NCBI RefSeq assembly: GCF_018777395.1
Contig: NZ_JAFJYC010000001.1
Location: forward strand, 868,001 to 932,000
Length of the DNA stretch: 64,000 bases
Direction: 5' to 3'
Origin: Candidatus Sodalis endolongispinus
GTDB lineage: Bacteria; Pseudomonadota; Gammaproteobacteria; Enterobacterales; Enterobacteriaceae
Each line of letters starts with the position of its first letter. The first letter of the stretch is position 1. Of the stretch, positions 9,058-19,340 are shown piece by piece. The translations under genes and the position numbers were made by a program. The notes beneath the pieces were generated by a model. That model ran no database searches, was not told the DNA's origin, and saw only the letters and a list, made by a program, of their open reading frames with translations.

Positions 9058-11783
9058 AGCGCGGCCTCCCGCAGATTTTCAACGCGCTGTCCCGCCAGCA
9101 TTGGCGGAATGCCCGGCAGCCCCAGCGGCAGCCCGACTTGTCCGGCGCTCAGTTCATGGCTGAACCGCACCGGCAGACGCAGTTCCACCCCCGCGCAGCT
9201 AAAGGCAAGCAGGGTACCGCTGTTGACGCCCAGCCGGGCGGCGTCGGCCTGGCTCACCGCCACATAGGGCGCCGGCATCCGCTCCTGAATAACCGGAGAA
9301 CGCTGCGAGGTTTCCTCGCTGCCGAACAAGTGCCAATAAGGTGCGATACGCCAACTGCCGTCCTCGGCCGGCGCAAACGCGGGCGGAATGGCGCTAAAGT
9401 AGTCCAGCCGGTCGTCACCCGCTTCCAGCAGCCGCACACCGGGGTCGCCGTGGCGCAAATGGCCGCCCACTTCGTCCTGGAATTTGTTCCAGGCCTGTGG
9501 GGAGTTCCAGCCCGGTGCCCAGGCGAACGCCACCTGTTGGCGCGGCGCCTGTGGAGCATTGTTGCCTTCCATGGAGAAGGCGAACATGGTGTCCTGGTCC
9601 TGCGGCACGCGCGGTTCGTGCACGCTGATATTGGCGCGCATCGCGGTACGGCCGCTGTAGCGGTGCGGCTCGCGCGCCAGTTTCTGTCCGTGGATACGGA
9701 AGCTTGCGTCGGGTGCGGCGTCCTTAATCCCCGAGAGCTGCGGCAGCGCCTCGGCCGCGGCATCAATAATATGGTCGAGCTGTGTCCAGTCCACCTGGCG
9801 GTTCAAATAAGTGGAGTGCAGCGAATGCAGCCAGCGCCAGCTTTCCAACATGACAACCTGATCATCGTAGTACGCCGGATCATAGACCTGGAAGAAACGC
9901 TGCGCGCGGCCCTCCTGGTTGATGAGCGTACCGTCGCTTTCGGCAAAGCTCGCCGCCGACAGGATAAGGTTGGCCTTGTCCTGAAGGGGGGTGCGCTGGT
10001 GGTCTAGCACGATAAGGTTAGTAACCTTGGCCAGCGCGGCGTCGATGCGCGCGGCCGGGGCATGGCGATACAGGTCGTTTTCCAGCACGATCACGCTATC
10101 CGCAGAGCCCTGATCGAGTGCGTCGAGCGCATCGTCCAGGCTGCCGCCGCCCATCATCGCCAGGCCCATACTGTTGGCGCCGGCGGCGATAAAGCTAATA
10201 CCGACATCGCTGCACCGGCCCTTCAAGGCGCGGGCGACGTTGGCGGCGGCGGCAATCACCGCTTCGCTCCCAGCGTTGCTGCCGGAGATAATAAGCGGCT
10301 TGCGGGCGCCGGCCAGCGCCTGCACCACCACATCGATTTTACCCTTCAGCGCATTATCCAGGCCGCTCACCGCCGGCGCCGTCTCATCCAACGCGTGGGC
10401 GATGGCGAAACCCAGACGCGCCTGATCATCCACCGGCGCGCAATAGCTCCAGGCGGCGATATCATCCAGACGGGTCCGGTCAATGTTGGTGACGAACAGC
10501 GGGTGTTTGGCGTGCTGACCGATGTTCATAATGGCGGCTATCTGCCAGTCGGCCACTTTCTGCGCCGCGGCCATCTCACGCGCCTTGCCCTTCACGGCCT
10601 GGCGCACCGCCAGCGCGATACGCGCGCCAGTCTGGGTCAAATCCTCCCCCAGCACCAGCACGGCGTCATAGCTTTCCATTTCACGCAGCGACGGCGTGCG
10701 AATACCGCCGTTGCGCAAAACATTGAGCATCAGCGCCAGTCGGTCTTGCTCACCGCCGGCGATACCGGTGTAGAAATTCTCGGCGCCCACCAGTTCGCGC
10801 AGGGCGAAGTTGCTTTCGACGCTGGCGCGCGGCGAGCCGATGCCGATCATCTTACGCGCATGGCGCAGCGCATCGGCGGCGCCCTGCATTGCCTGGTCGG
10901 CGTTAAGCGCAATCCAGTCGTCGCCACGGCGCTGCAGCGGCTGGCGTGGACGGTCTTTCAGATTGACGTAGCCATAGCCGAAACGGCCGCGGTCGCACAA
11001 GAAGTAATGGTTGACGCTGCCGTTGTAGCGGTTTTCGATGCGGCGCAGCTCGCCATAGCGCTCGCCGGGGCTGGTGTTGCAGCCGATGCTGCACTGCTGG
11101 CAGACGCTAGGCGCGAACTGCATATCCCATTTACGGTTATAGCGCTCGGAGTGGGTTTTGTCGGTGAACACGCCGGTCGGGCAGATTTCCACCAGGTTGC
11201 CGGAAAACTCGCTCTCCAGCACCCCGTCTTCGGGACGGCCGAAATAGACGTTATCATGGGCACCATACACGCCGAGATCGCCGCCGTCGGCATAATCTTT
11301 GTAATAGCGGACGCAGCGGTAGCAGGCGATGCAGCGGTTCATCTCATGGGAAATAAACGGCCCCAGATACTGATTGCGGTGAGTTCGCTTGGTAAAACGG
11401 TAGCGGCGGAAATTCTGGCCGGTCATGACCGTCATATCCTGCAGGTGGCAGTTGCCGCCCTCTTCGCAGACCGGACAATCGTGCGGGTGGTTGGTCATCA
11501 GCCACTCCACTACACTTTGGCGGAACTGTTTTGCTTCATCGTCGGCGATAGAGATGAAGGTAACGTCGGCGGCCGGCGTCATACAAGACATGACCAGCCG
11601 GCCACGAGTATCCTCGGCGTTTTGGTATTGCTTGACCGCGCACTGGCGGCAAGCGCCGACGCTGCCCAGCGCCGGATGCCAGCAAAAGTACGGAATATCG
11701 AGGCCGAGAGACAGACAAGCTTCCAGCAGGTTGTCAGACCCGTTAACCTCGTACTCTTTGCCGTCTACATGGATGGTAGCCAT
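9054..11783 (-). CDS. nuoG: NADH:quinone oxidoreductase (complex I) subunit G
   Basis: Large peripheral subunit of the NADH-dehydrogenase module with several Fe-S clusters. I chose the ATG at 11783 ([13 protein letters not shown]), as in E. coli, giving 909 residues against 908; ATG 11792 would add only MLT. The N-terminal ferredoxin-like [2Fe-2S] ligands are Cys34, Cys45, Cys48 and Cys68. Further clusters follow in [27 protein letters not shown] and CQQCSIGC, then a molybdopterin-oxidoreductase-like domain to the C-terminus. About 100 nt separate it from nuoF, with a hairpin in the gap. Confidence 0.97.
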   Translation of the reverse strand: MATIHVDGKEYEVNGSDNLLEACLSLGLDIPYFCWHPALGSVGACRQCAVKQYQNAEDTRGRLVMSCMTPAADVTFISIADDEAKQFRQSVVEWLMTNHPHDCPVCEEGGNCHLQDMTVMTGQNFRRYRFTKRTHRNQYLGPFISHEMNRCIACYRCVRYYKDYADGGDLGVYGAHDNVYFGRPEDGVLESEFSGNLVEICPTGVFTDKTHSERYNRKWDMQFAPSVCQQCSIGCNTSPGERYGELRRIENRYNGSVNHYFLCDRGRFGYGYVNLKDRPRQPLQRRGDDWIALNADQAMQGAADALRHARKMIGIGSPRASVESNFALRELVGAENFYTGIAGGEQDRLALMLNVLRNGGIRTPSLREMESYDAVLVLGEDLTQTGARIALAVRQAVKGKAREMAAAQKVADWQIAAIMNIGQHAKHPLFVTNIDRTRLDDIAAWSYCAPVDDQARLGFAIAHALDETAPAVSGLDNALKGKIDVVVQALAGARKPLIISGSNAGSEAVIAAAANVARALKGRCSDVGISFIAAGANSMGLAMMGGGSLDDALDALDQGSADSVIVLENDLYRHAPAARIDAALAKVTNLIVLDHQRTPLQDKANLILSAASFAESDGTLINQEGRAQRFFQVYDPAYYDDQVVMLESWRWLHSLHSTYLNRQVDWTQLDHIIDAAAEALPQLSGIKDAAPDASFRIHGQKLAREPHRYSGRTAMRANISVHEPRVPQDQDTMFAFSMEGNNAPQAPRQQVAFAWAPGWNSPQAWNKFQDEVGGHLRHGDPGVRLLEAGDDRLDYFSAIPPAFAPAEDGSWRIAPYWHLFGSEETSQRSPVIQERMPAPYVAVSQADAARLGVNSGTLLAFSCAGVELRLPVRFSHELSAGQVGLPLGLPGIPPMLAGQRVENLREAAL

Positions 11784-11803
11784 AGTCAGCATGCTCAGGT
11801 GAG

Positions 11804-11820
11804 GCCCGCCAACGGCGGGC
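11804..11820. repeat. Hairpin between nuoF and nuoG
   Basis: Perfect 7-bp inverted repeat GCCCGCC-AAC-GGCGGGC inside the roughly 100-nt nuoF-nuoG gap, by far the longest gap in the proximal half of the operon. No T tract. It is a candidate mRNA-processing or stability element; function is inferred only. Confidence 0.4.
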
Positions 11821-11889
11821 GTTAATCAAAAATGCGTTCAGGGTGCAAAGCGCCTACGCCCGCCTGACCCGCTCGTGTCGCATGGACGA

Positions 11890-13239
11890 TTACCAGCGCG
11901 CTTTTAATAGGTTGGGCTGCACGCCGGCGATGGCGCGCGTATTGCCCAAATGTTCAACGCTGATACCCGCCTCGAACTCGGAGCGGAAATATTTAATCGC
12001 GCTTTGCAACGGCTCCACCGCCCCGGGCGCATGGGCGCAGAAGGTTTTGCCGGGGCCGAGGAAGCGGCACAGCTGCTCCAAGGTTTCAATATCCACGGGC
12101 TGGCCTTTACCGCTCTCCAGCGCACGCAGCAGCTTGACGCTCCACGGCAGGCCGTCGCGGCACGGCGTACACCAACCGCAGGATTCCCGGGCAAAAAACT
12201 CTTCCAGATTGCGCGTTAACGACACCATGTTGATTTCGTTGTCCACCGCCATCGCCAGCGCGGTGCCAAGCCGGCTGCCCGCTTTGCCGATATTCTCAAA
12301 ATCCATCGGCAGATCCAGGTGCTCCTGGGTCAAAAAGTCGGTGCCGGCGCCGCCGGGCTGCCAGGCTTTCAGCGTCAGACCATCGCGCATGCCACCGGCG
12401 TAATCCTCGAGGATCTCGCGCGCGGTGATGCCGAACGGCAGTTCCCAGAGGCCGGGGTTCTTCACCCGGCCGGAGAAGCCCATCAGCTTGGTGCCGGCGT
12501 CGTTGCTCTTGCCAGCGGTGATGCCTTGATACCAGTCAACCCCGTGCTCCAGGATGGCCGGCACGTTGCATAACGTTTCGACGTTGTTGACGCAGGTGGG
12601 TTTGCCCCAGGCGCCGGCGCTGGCGGGAAACGGCGGTTTCGAGCGCGGGTTGGCGCGGCGCCCTTCCAGGGAATTAATCAGTGCGGTCTCTTCGCCGCAG
12701 ATATAGCGACCGGCGCCGGTGTGGACGATAAGCTCGAAGTCAAACCCGCTGCCCAGAATATTTTTGCCCAGCCAACCGGCCTCGGTGGCCTCGGCTATCG
12801 CGCGGCGCAGGTTCGCCGCCGCCTCGATGTACTCGCCGCGCAGGAAAATATAGCCGCGATAGGCTTTCAGCGCGAAGGCGGCGATCAGCATCCCTTCCAC
12901 CAGCAGGTGCGGCAGTTGCTCCATCAGCAAACGGTCTTTATAGGTGCCCGGCTCCATTTCATCGGCATTGCACAGCAAATAGCGAATGTTCATGGCGGGA
13001 TCTTTCGGCATTAGGCTCCACTTCAGGCCAGTCGAGAAGCCGGCGCCGCCGCGTCCTTTCAGGCCAGAGTCCTTCACAAGCGTAACGATATCGTCCTGCG
13101 CCATGCCGCTCAGCGCCTTGCGTGCGCCGACATAACCGTTTTTGCTCTGATATTCGTCCAGCCATACCGGCTGATGATCATCGCGCAGCCGCCAGGTCAG
13201 CGGGTGCGTTTCCGCCAAGCGGACAATGGTTTTGGTCAT
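11890..13239 (-). CDS. nuoF: NADH:quinone oxidoreductase (complex I) subunit F
   Basis: NADH- and FMN-binding subunit, 449 residues (E. coli 445). Visible motifs: the NADH-binding glycine-rich loop [16 protein letters not shown], the FMN site segment [17 protein letters not shown], and N3 cluster ligands in [12 protein letters not shown] with the later Cys in [14 protein letters not shown]. The start overlaps the nuoE stop by 4 nt, giving coupled translation of the NuoEF module. Intact. Confidence 0.98.
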   Translation of the reverse strand: MTKTIVRLAETHPLTWRLRDDHQPVWLDEYQSKNGYVGARKALSGMAQDDIVTLVKDSGLKGRGGAGFSTGLKWSLMPKDPAMNIRYLLCNADEMEPGTYKDRLLMEQLPHLLVEGMLIAAFALKAYRGYIFLRGEYIEAAANLRRAIAEATEAGWLGKNILGSGFDFELIVHTGAGRYICGEETALINSLEGRRANPRSKPPFPASAGAWGKPTCVNNVETLCNVPAILEHGVDWYQGITAGKSNDAGTKLMGFSGRVKNPGLWELPFGITAREILEDYAGGMRDGLTLKAWQPGGAGTDFLTQEHLDLPMDFENIGKAGSRLGTALAMAVDNEINMVSLTRNLEEFFARESCGWCTPCRDGLPWSVKLLRALESGKGQPVDIETLEQLCRFLGPGKTFCAHAPGAVEPLQSAIKYFRSEFEAGISVEHLGNTRAIAGVQPNLLKARW

Positions 13240-13769
13240 CGATATTGCTCCAGCAGCGGACCAATGCCTTCCGGCGTCAGATGCACGTGGGTATCGTCAT
13301 CCACCATCATGGTCGGTCCCTTGTCGCAATTGCCCAGACAGCAAGTGGGCAGCAGGGTGAAGCGGCCGTCGGGGGTAGTCTGGCCCGGCTTGATGTTCAG
13401 CGATTGCTCAAGCGCGGCCTGAATGCCATGATAACCGGTAATATGGCAGACCACGCTGTCGCAATAGCGGATAACATGGCGGCCCACCGGCTGACGGAAA
13501 ATTTGGCTGTAAAACGTGGCCACCCCTTCGACATCGCTGCCGGGAATGCCCAGCACCTGCGCGATGGCGGCGATAGCCCCGTCCGGCACCCAGCCGCGAT
13601 TCTTCTGCACGATTTTCAGCGCTTCGATCGAGGCGGCGCGCGCATCCTCGTAATGGTGCTTCTCATGCTCGATGGCTTCGCGCTCCTCGCGACTCAGCTC
13701 GAACGTTTCGGTGGCGACGTCCAGCCCCGCCGCCGCCGCATGCTTGGGGGTATCTTGCTGTTGCTGCAT
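13236..13769 (-). CDS. nuoE: NADH:quinone oxidoreductase (complex I) subunit E, [2Fe-2S]
   Basis: Thioredoxin-fold subunit carrying cluster N1a next to NuoF. The four ligands are Cys103, Cys108, Cys144 and Cys148 (CDSVVC and [11 protein letters not shown]). With 177 residues it is about 11 longer than E. coli NuoE. The extra part is a low-complexity Gln/Ala-rich N-terminus ([15 protein letters not shown]). A later start is possible but no better one is obvious. It lies 2 nt after nuoCD. Confidence 0.96.
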   Translation of the reverse strand: MQQQQDTPKHAAAAGLDVATETFELSREEREAIEHEKHHYEDARAASIEALKIVQKNRGWVPDGAIAAIAQVLGIPGSDVEGVATFYSQIFRQPVGRHVIRYCDSVVCHITGYHGIQAALEQSLNIKPGQTTPDGRFTLLPTCCLGNCDKGPTMMVDDDTHVHLTPEGIGPLLEQYR

Positions 13770-13771
13770 AA

Positions 13772-15571
13772 TTAGCGGTCCACATCTGACATAACGAAAT
13801 CAATACTGCCCAGATATACGATTAAATCCGATACCAGGCTGCCGCGAATAACCGAGGGGATTTGCTGCAAATGAGGGAAACTGGGCGTGCGGATGCGCGT
13901 CCGGTAACTCATTGTGCTGCCATCACTGGTCAGGTAATAGCTGTTGATGCCTTTGGTAGCCTCGATCATCTGGAATGATTCGTTGGCCGGCATCACCGGT
14001 CCCCACGAGACCTGCAGGAAGTGCGTGATAAGCGTCTCAATATGCTGCAAAGTGCGCTCTTTCGGCGGCGGCGTGGTCAGCGGATGATCGGCTTTGAAGG
14101 GGCCTGCCGGCATGTTGTTCAGGCACTGCTCAAGGATGCGCAGACTTTGGCGCATCTCCTCCACCTTCAGCATCACGCGGCTATAGCAGTCGCTCACGCC
14201 ATCGCCCACCGGCACCTCGAAGTCGAAGTTTTCATAGCCGGAATACGGACGCCATTTCCGCACGTCAAAGTCGATGCCGGTGGCGCGCAGCGCCGCGCCG
14301 GTCACACCCCAATCCAGCGCCTCTTTCGCGCCATAGGCGGCGACGCCCTCGGCGCGGGCGCGCAATACGCTGTTGCGAAGCGCCGCCTTGACATAACTGT
14401 CCAGACGCTTCGGCAGCCAGTCAAGGAACTCGCGCAGCAACCCTTCCCAACCGCGCGGCAAATCGTGCGCCACGCCGCCGATGCGGAACCAGGCCGGGTG
14501 CATACGAAAACCGGTAATCGCCTCGACCACATCATAAATCTTCTGACGGTCGGTAAACGCCAGGAACACCGGCGTCATCCCGCCCACGTCCTGAATATAG
14601 GTACTGATGTACAGCAGGTGGCTGTTGATACGGAACAGCTCTGACAGCATCACCCGGATCACATTAACGCGATCGGGCACCACGATGCCGGCCAGCTTTT
14701 CTACCGCCAGCACGTAAGGCATTTCGTTAACGCAGCCGCCGAGGTATTCGACACGGTCGGTATAAGGGATATAGCTATGCCAGGACTGGCGCTCGCCCAT
14801 CTTTTCGGCGCCGCGGTGGTGATAACCGATATCGGGCACGCAATCGACGATCTCTTCGCCGTCGAGCTGCAAAATGATGCGGAACGCGCCGTGTGCGGAA
14901 GGATGGTTCGGCCCCAGGTTGAGGAACATGAAGTCCTCATTGTCCGTGCCGCGCTTCATGCCCCACTCTTCCGGCTTGAAGGTCAGCCCTTCCATCTCCA
15001 GATCTTCTTTTTGTTTGGTGAGGACGAAAGGATCGAATTCGGTGGCGCGTGCCGGATAATCCTTGCGCAGCGGGTGCCCTTCCCAGCTTTTCGGCATCAT
15101 GATACGGATCAGGTGCGGGTGACCGTCAAAGGTCATGCCGAACATTTCCCAGGTTTCACGCTCATACCAGTTGGCGTTAGGGAAAAGGCGGGTGCAGGTA
15201 GGCAGATGCAGGTCGTTTTCCGCCAACGCCACCTTCAGCATGATGTCGCGATTGCGATCGATGGAAATCAGATGATAGAAAACGGTAAAATCCGCCGCCG
15301 GCAAGCCCTGGCGGTGGGTACGCAGGCGCTCGTCCACCCCGTGCAGGTCATAGAGCATCACGTACGGTTTCGGCAGCTTCTTCAGAAAGGTCAGCACTTC
15401 GAGGATCTGCTCGCGCTTCACCCAAACGACCGGAATACCGGTACGGGTCGACTGTACTCTGAAAGCGTCCGGCCCGAAATGGTTACGCAACTCGCCAATC
15501 ACCGGATCATCAAGATGATCCTGCGTTTGCCAGGCCGGCAGGGCGGAATTCTGCGTCATCAACTCTGTCAT
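13772..15571 (-). CDS. nuoC: NADH:quinone oxidoreductase (complex I) fused subunit CD
   Basis: Fused NuoC (about residues 1-190) and NuoD (about 200-599), the fusion typical of Enterobacterales, sometimes written nuoCD. NuoD forms the quinone pocket with NuoB; the segments [25 protein letters not shown] and the C-terminal [14 protein letters not shown] are intact. I chose ATG 15571 ([12 protein letters not shown]), which gives 599 residues and has a GGTGAAG-like ribosome site. ATG 15604 and ATG 15559 are alternatives. It lies about 80 nt after nuoB. Confidence 0.96.
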   Translation of the reverse strand: MTELMTQNSALPAWQTQDHLDDPVIGELRNHFGPDAFRVQSTRTGIPVVWVKREQILEVLTFLKKLPKPYVMLYDLHGVDERLRTHRQGLPAADFTVFYHLISIDRNRDIMLKVALAENDLHLPTCTRLFPNANWYERETWEMFGMTFDGHPHLIRIMMPKSWEGHPLRKDYPARATEFDPFVLTKQKEDLEMEGLTFKPEEWGMKRGTDNEDFMFLNLGPNHPSAHGAFRIILQLDGEEIVDCVPDIGYHHRGAEKMGERQSWHSYIPYTDRVEYLGGCVNEMPYVLAVEKLAGIVVPDRVNVIRVMLSELFRINSHLLYISTYIQDVGGMTPVFLAFTDRQKIYDVVEAITGFRMHPAWFRIGGVAHDLPRGWEGLLREFLDWLPKRLDSYVKAALRNSVLRARAEGVAAYGAKEALDWGVTGAALRATGIDFDVRKWRPYSGYENFDFEVPVGDGVSDCYSRVMLKVEEMRQSLRILEQCLNNMPAGPFKADHPLTTPPPKERTLQHIETLITHFLQVSWGPVMPANESFQMIEATKGINSYYLTSDGSTMSYRTRIRTPSFPHLQQIPSVIRGSLVSDLIVYLGSIDFVMSDVDR

Positions 15572-15649
15572 AGTTATCTTCACCACATTTGGCTGTGCCG
15601 GCACATGCCGCCGCGCTTACCCGCCGCGGCCGGCATGCGTATCCGCGCG

Positions 15650-16324
15650 TTAAATTTCGTCGGGGGTGCGCAGATGGGTGACCGCGATGCGCTCACCGTG
15701 CTTACGTTGACGTTCCGACTCCATATTGGCGCGATAGACGCCCTGATCGCCCACCACCCAGGAGAGCGGGCGGCGTTCTTTGCCGATAGACTCCTTCAGC
15801 AACAGCAGCGCCTGGATGTACGCTTCAGGGCGCGGGGGACAGCCGGGAATGTAGACGTCCACCGGCAGGAATTTATCAACGCCCTGCACAACAGAATAAA
15901 TATCGTACATTCCGCCGGAATTGGCACAGGCGCCCATGGAGATAACCCATTTCGGCTCCAGCATCTGGTCGTAAAGACGCTGGATGACGGGCGCCACTTT
16001 GGTGAAAGGCGTCCCCGCCACCACCATGAAATCCGCCTGGCGCGGTGAGGCGCGGATAACTTCCGAACCGAAGCGCGCCACGTCGTGCACGGCGGTAAAA
16101 GAGGTGGTCATTTCGACATAGCAGCAGGAGAGGCCGAAATTGTAAGGCCAAAGCGAATTGCCGCGTCCCCAGTTCACCGCATTGTGCAGCGCGCTCTCAA
16201 GCTTGCCGAGGTAAACGCTGCGATGGACGTGCTGCTCCAGCGGATCCGCCACGATTTCCTGTTTTTGCAGGGGATACCGCTCGTTATCGCCGTCCGGCTC
16301 CGCGTGGGTGAGGGTGTAATCCAT
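15650..16324 (-). CDS. nuoB: NADH:quinone oxidoreductase (complex I) subunit B, cluster N2
   Basis: Carries the terminal [4Fe-4S] cluster N2 that reduces quinone. The unusual ligand set is present: tandem Cys67-Cys68 ([10 protein letters not shown]), Cys133 (MGACANSGG) and Cys162 ([10 protein letters not shown]). Length 224 against 220 in E. coli. It follows nuoA after 15 nt. Intact. Confidence 0.98.
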   Translation of the reverse strand: MDYTLTHAEPDGDNERYPLQKQEIVADPLEQHVHRSVYLGKLESALHNAVNWGRGNSLWPYNFGLSCCYVEMTTSFTAVHDVARFGSEVIRASPRQADFMVVAGTPFTKVAPVIQRLYDQMLEPKWVISMGACANSGGMYDIYSVVQGVDKFLPVDVYIPGCPPRPEAYIQALLLLKESIGKERRPLSWVVGDQGVYRANMESERQRKHGERIAVTHLRTPDEI

Positions 16325-16339
16325 TTTGCTGCCTCGCTG

Positions 16340-16777
16340 TTACTCTTGATGACGGGGGGATTCGCCAACCTGGCCTGCCCGGCGCAAACGCCGGGAGCGC
16401 TCCGGCGTCCAGTCAAGGGCGCCGATACGCACCAGGTAAACCAAACCCGCCAACAGGATAAAAATGAAAATGGTTGCCTCGATGAAGCCTACCCAGCCCG
16501 CTTCGCGAATAGCGGTGGCCCAGGCGTACAGATAGAGGGCTTCAACGTCGAAAATGACGAAAAACATCGCCACTAGGTAAAATTTGGCTGAAAGGCGCAA
16601 TCTTGCGGTGCCGACCGGGTCGATCCCGGATTCAAACGGCACGTTTTTCGAGCGCGCCCGCGCGCGGCCGCCCAGCAGGAAACCGCCGGTCAGCATGAAG
16701 ATGCACAGACCCAGCGCACCTATGAGGAATACGGCAAAAGCCCAATAATGAGCGGTAATTTCAGTGGTTATCGACAT
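16340..16777 (-). CDS. nuoA: NADH:quinone oxidoreductase (complex I) subunit A
   Basis: First gene of the nuo operon. Three-helix membrane subunit of 145 residues (E. coli 147). The functional acidic residues of helices 2 and 3 are present: Asp77 and Glu79 ([15 protein letters not shown]) and Glu100. The cytoplasmic loop [20 protein letters not shown], which contacts the quinone tunnel, is conserved. It is divergent from nothing: lrhA lies upstream on the same strand, about 650 nt away, with its own terminator. Confidence 0.98.
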   Translation of the reverse strand: MSITTEITAHYWAFAVFLIGALGLCIFMLTGGFLLGGRARARSKNVPFESGIDPVGTARLRLSAKFYLVAMFFVIFDVEALYLYAWATAIREAGWVGFIEATIFIFILLAGLVYLVRIGALDWTPERSRRLRRAGQVGESPRHQE

Positions 16778-17384
16778 TCTCTTTGCTACTCATCAAAAGT
16801 GGCGATTTGCAGGCTGCTCTATAAAAATTCGGCAGTTTTACGCATCACATCGATTTACGGGAAGGAAGTAAGAAACCGTAAAAGCCGTGTGGTAATGAGA
16901 TACACAGCCATTGTGTGGGGTTTTTTACTCCTTTTTATAACCTTTTGTCAACTTATACATCATGAACCCCATGTTAATTTACACCTGTAAAGGTCGATTA
17001 ACAGGGATTGCACAGGAAATGAGCTAAATCGTGTCAGTGACCGAAACGTTATTAAGGCTTGCAGACCGGTCATCAAGAAAAGCTGCGCTCAATTATACCA
17101 TTTTCGCGAAAAATCCTATGGTTCGGCGTTAGCGGTAAACCCTTTTTATGATCCAGGACACATTTCAACAGATTTTCTAAGGTTTTATTGTGCAAATAAC
17201 CACCTTTTTAATGGCTTTGATTTTGAAATGCTGTTTCTAATTTATTGATAAGCCAGTTAAATAGCACTGTCTGCCAGGCGGTAATGGTGGGAAAATACGG
17301 CACGGGCGTGTGAGGGGATAATGGCGGGTTTTACTCAATTGGAAAGCAGGTTGTGACCAATAGGGGGTTATTAAACTATCGTCG
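16778..17384. other. Intergenic nuoA upstream region
   Basis: About 600 nt without a gene, AT-richer than its surroundings, between the lrhA terminator and nuoA. It should hold the nuo promoters and regulatory sites, which in E. coli respond to ArcA, NarL and other regulators. I see one good promoter core (17092-17100) and several A/T tracts, but no FNR-like TTGAT-N4-ATCAA palindrome. Confidence 0.6.
17092..17100 (-). promoter_or_regulatory. Candidate extended -10 promoter for nuo
   Basis: On the minus strand the sequence reads TGGTATAAT, a perfect extended -10 element (TGn-TATAAT), about 315 nt upstream of the nuoA start. No good -35 hexamer is found 17 nt further upstream, which an extended -10 promoter can tolerate. 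Assignment is by sequence match only. Confidence 0.4.
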
Positions 17385-17410
17385 AAAAAAAGCTCCTTTA
17401 TCAGGAGCTT
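17385..17410 (-). terminator. Intrinsic terminator of lrhA
   Basis: On the minus strand, an 8-bp stem (AAGCTCCT / AGGAGCTT) with a short loop is followed by a run of seven T, shortly after the lrhA reading-frame end at 17428. It separates lrhA from nuo transcription. Confidence 0.85.
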
Positions 17411-17427
17411 ATTTCAAGCTAACAGAA

Positions 17428-18359
17428 TTATTCATCCTCCAGCGAAGGACTTTGCCCTTCCCCTTCCAGCGACGAAGGAGGCTTTGGCGTATAGGTATCG
17501 CTGCCCGACTGCATGGCATTGAAAATCGCCATCGCCAATTCATTTTCACCTTGCGGGTTTTTACACAGCGCGTAGCGCGTGGCGGGCAGCTCCGGTAAAC
17601 CGTCGCTCGCCCCCAATACCCGCAGCTCGGGACTCATCATTTCCACCGGGCGCAGGGTGATGCCCATGCCGGCTTTGACCGCCGCTCGCACGGCGGATAG
17701 GGTAGAAGCGATGTAGGCAAGCCACGAACCCCCGCAGCATCGAAGCTTTCCACGGCCAGCGTGCGAAACGGACTTGGCTCGTCGAGCACTACCAGCGGCA
17801 CGACCTCGACGGGCGTAAAGCGGTAATCCGCCGCGCAGTACCAAAGCGTTGGCGAGGTACGCAGCGTCACGGAAGGATGGGTGAAGGCATAGCGATCGCT
17901 CTGGGTGCTGATGGCTAAATCCACCTCGCCATTATTCAGCATTTCCACCATTTGCGGACCGCGTTTTACGCAGACATCGACGGACAATTTGGGGTAAATT
18001 CGGGTAACGCGGTTTAGCAGGTAGGGCAGAATGGTATCGGCCGACGCGCCTATGGTCAACACGCCCTGAATATTGCTGAACATCAGGGAAGTACAGGCCT
18101 CGTTATTGTACAGCAAAATCTTGCGGGCGTAGCCAAGCAATTGAATCCCGTGTTCTGTTAGAAGCTTATTACGTCCATGACGGGCGAGAAGCTCTTTCCC
18201 CACAAGCTGTTCTAATCGCTGCATCTGCTGGCTGACCGCCGACTGCGTACGGCAGACTGAGGCCGCTGCCGCAGCGAAAGTGTTAAGATCGGAGACGGCA
18301 ACAAACGTTCTCAACAGATCGAGATCAATATTGAGTACGGGACGATTTGCATTGGTCAT
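17428..18359 (-). pseudogene. lrhA: lrhA, LysR-type regulator, one-base frameshift in a G run
   Basis: LrhA is a LysR-type repressor of flagellar, chemotaxis and type 1 fimbrial genes in E. coli. The N-terminal winged helix-turn-helix ([35 protein letters not shown]) and most of the effector domain read from ATG 18359 to about 17733. The C-terminal part ([35 protein letters not shown]) continues in the next frame to 17428. The switch lies at five C on the plus strand (17729-17733). A sixth base would restore a 310-residue protein, against 312 in E. coli. Everything else is conserved, so this is either a very recent loss, a slippage site, or a sequencing error. Confidence 0.9.
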
Positions 18360-19340
18360 ATATTATCTTCACTGTTTGAATTCTAATTACAAACTACTGT
18401 CCTGGCGTTGCAAAAGGTGGTAACTCCGCCGTATTGTCAAAAGCCGGTCCTTGACATATCGTGCCGTCCGTAAGGCCGCACGCCTCAAACGATATGCAGT
18501 ATTTGTGCCGGGTGGTTCATTCTTCAACAATCGCGTTACCACTTAAAAAAGACTGCCGCTAAACTGAATTAAGCACCAATGCGGTCAATACATTTTCTTT
18601 GTTAAGGATAACATTTGTTCCCCTTGATGTATAAAACAAAATAAGCTGGCGGCTTGGCACAAACGTTAATTTAATTAATTGAATGCTCAAACAACAAGAG
18701 CATTAAATGTTATATATTAATGATTAACCGTTATTTTTTCTTGCGGCATAGCTTATTAACATAAATTTCTCTTAACTGTTGTTTAAACGAAAAAATAGTC
18801 CGTATTTTCTAAATCTGGCCGCCTGTAAAAGTATACCATAATTAACCCCACGACGGTCAAGAAGTTAAATTTATCTGCGTGCGCCAAGCGACGAACAAAA
18901 TGAAAAGCTTGCCAAACAAGACAGTGAATGCGGCCTATGCCGAGCCAAAAGCGACGGCGGGATCACACGGCCGCTCCCACGCTAATCCCGCCTCGGTAGC
19001 ACCGCCACCGCCCTTTTGCCTGTCTTTCTGTCGCCGGGGATCCTAGTGTGTTTCACACCTTACCCCATTCGGCGATCAAATTGTACAAAAAGCAACCAGC
19101 CGGCTTCGATTAATGGCTGAATCAGATGTCGCACAACTAATTATCAGGATTATAATTATCCCAAGTGTTATAGAGGTTATTTTAAATAAGGAAACTCATT
19201 CATTGCTTTTTACCGTCGGCGCGCCACGCAAACCCCGTCTGTGCGGTTTCATCCTTCAAAAGCGCGCGGGACAAGAGTACATTATGCAGATCATGCGTAT
19301 CCATGGTGGGAATACGCTATCTGGCAGAAGGGTTAATATC
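18360..19340. other. Long AT-rich intergenic region between lrhA and alaA
   Basis: Nearly 1 kb without a recognisable gene, divergently flanked by lrhA (minus) and alaA (plus). Positions about 18580-18890 are markedly AT-rich (runs of TTAATTAATT, TAAATGTTATATATTAATG), which suits binding of H-NS or LrhA itself; LrhA autoregulates in E. coli. An ATG-initiated in-frame extension of alaA back to 19113 has no family match and is not taken as coding. I see no RNA gene. Confidence 0.6.

Noticed and set aside
10062..11825. 587-codon open frame on the plus strand
   Set aside because: Antisense to nuoG, which is fully supported by motifs; composition is that of a shadow frame.
14777..16048. 423-codon plus-strand frame across nuoCD and nuoB
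   Set aside because: It spans two supported genes on the other strand and has no recognisable feature.
19113..19340. N-terminal extension of AlaA from ATG 19113 or 19284
   Set aside because: The added residues match nothing, and the GTG at 19341 has a good ribosome site and yields exactly the family length.
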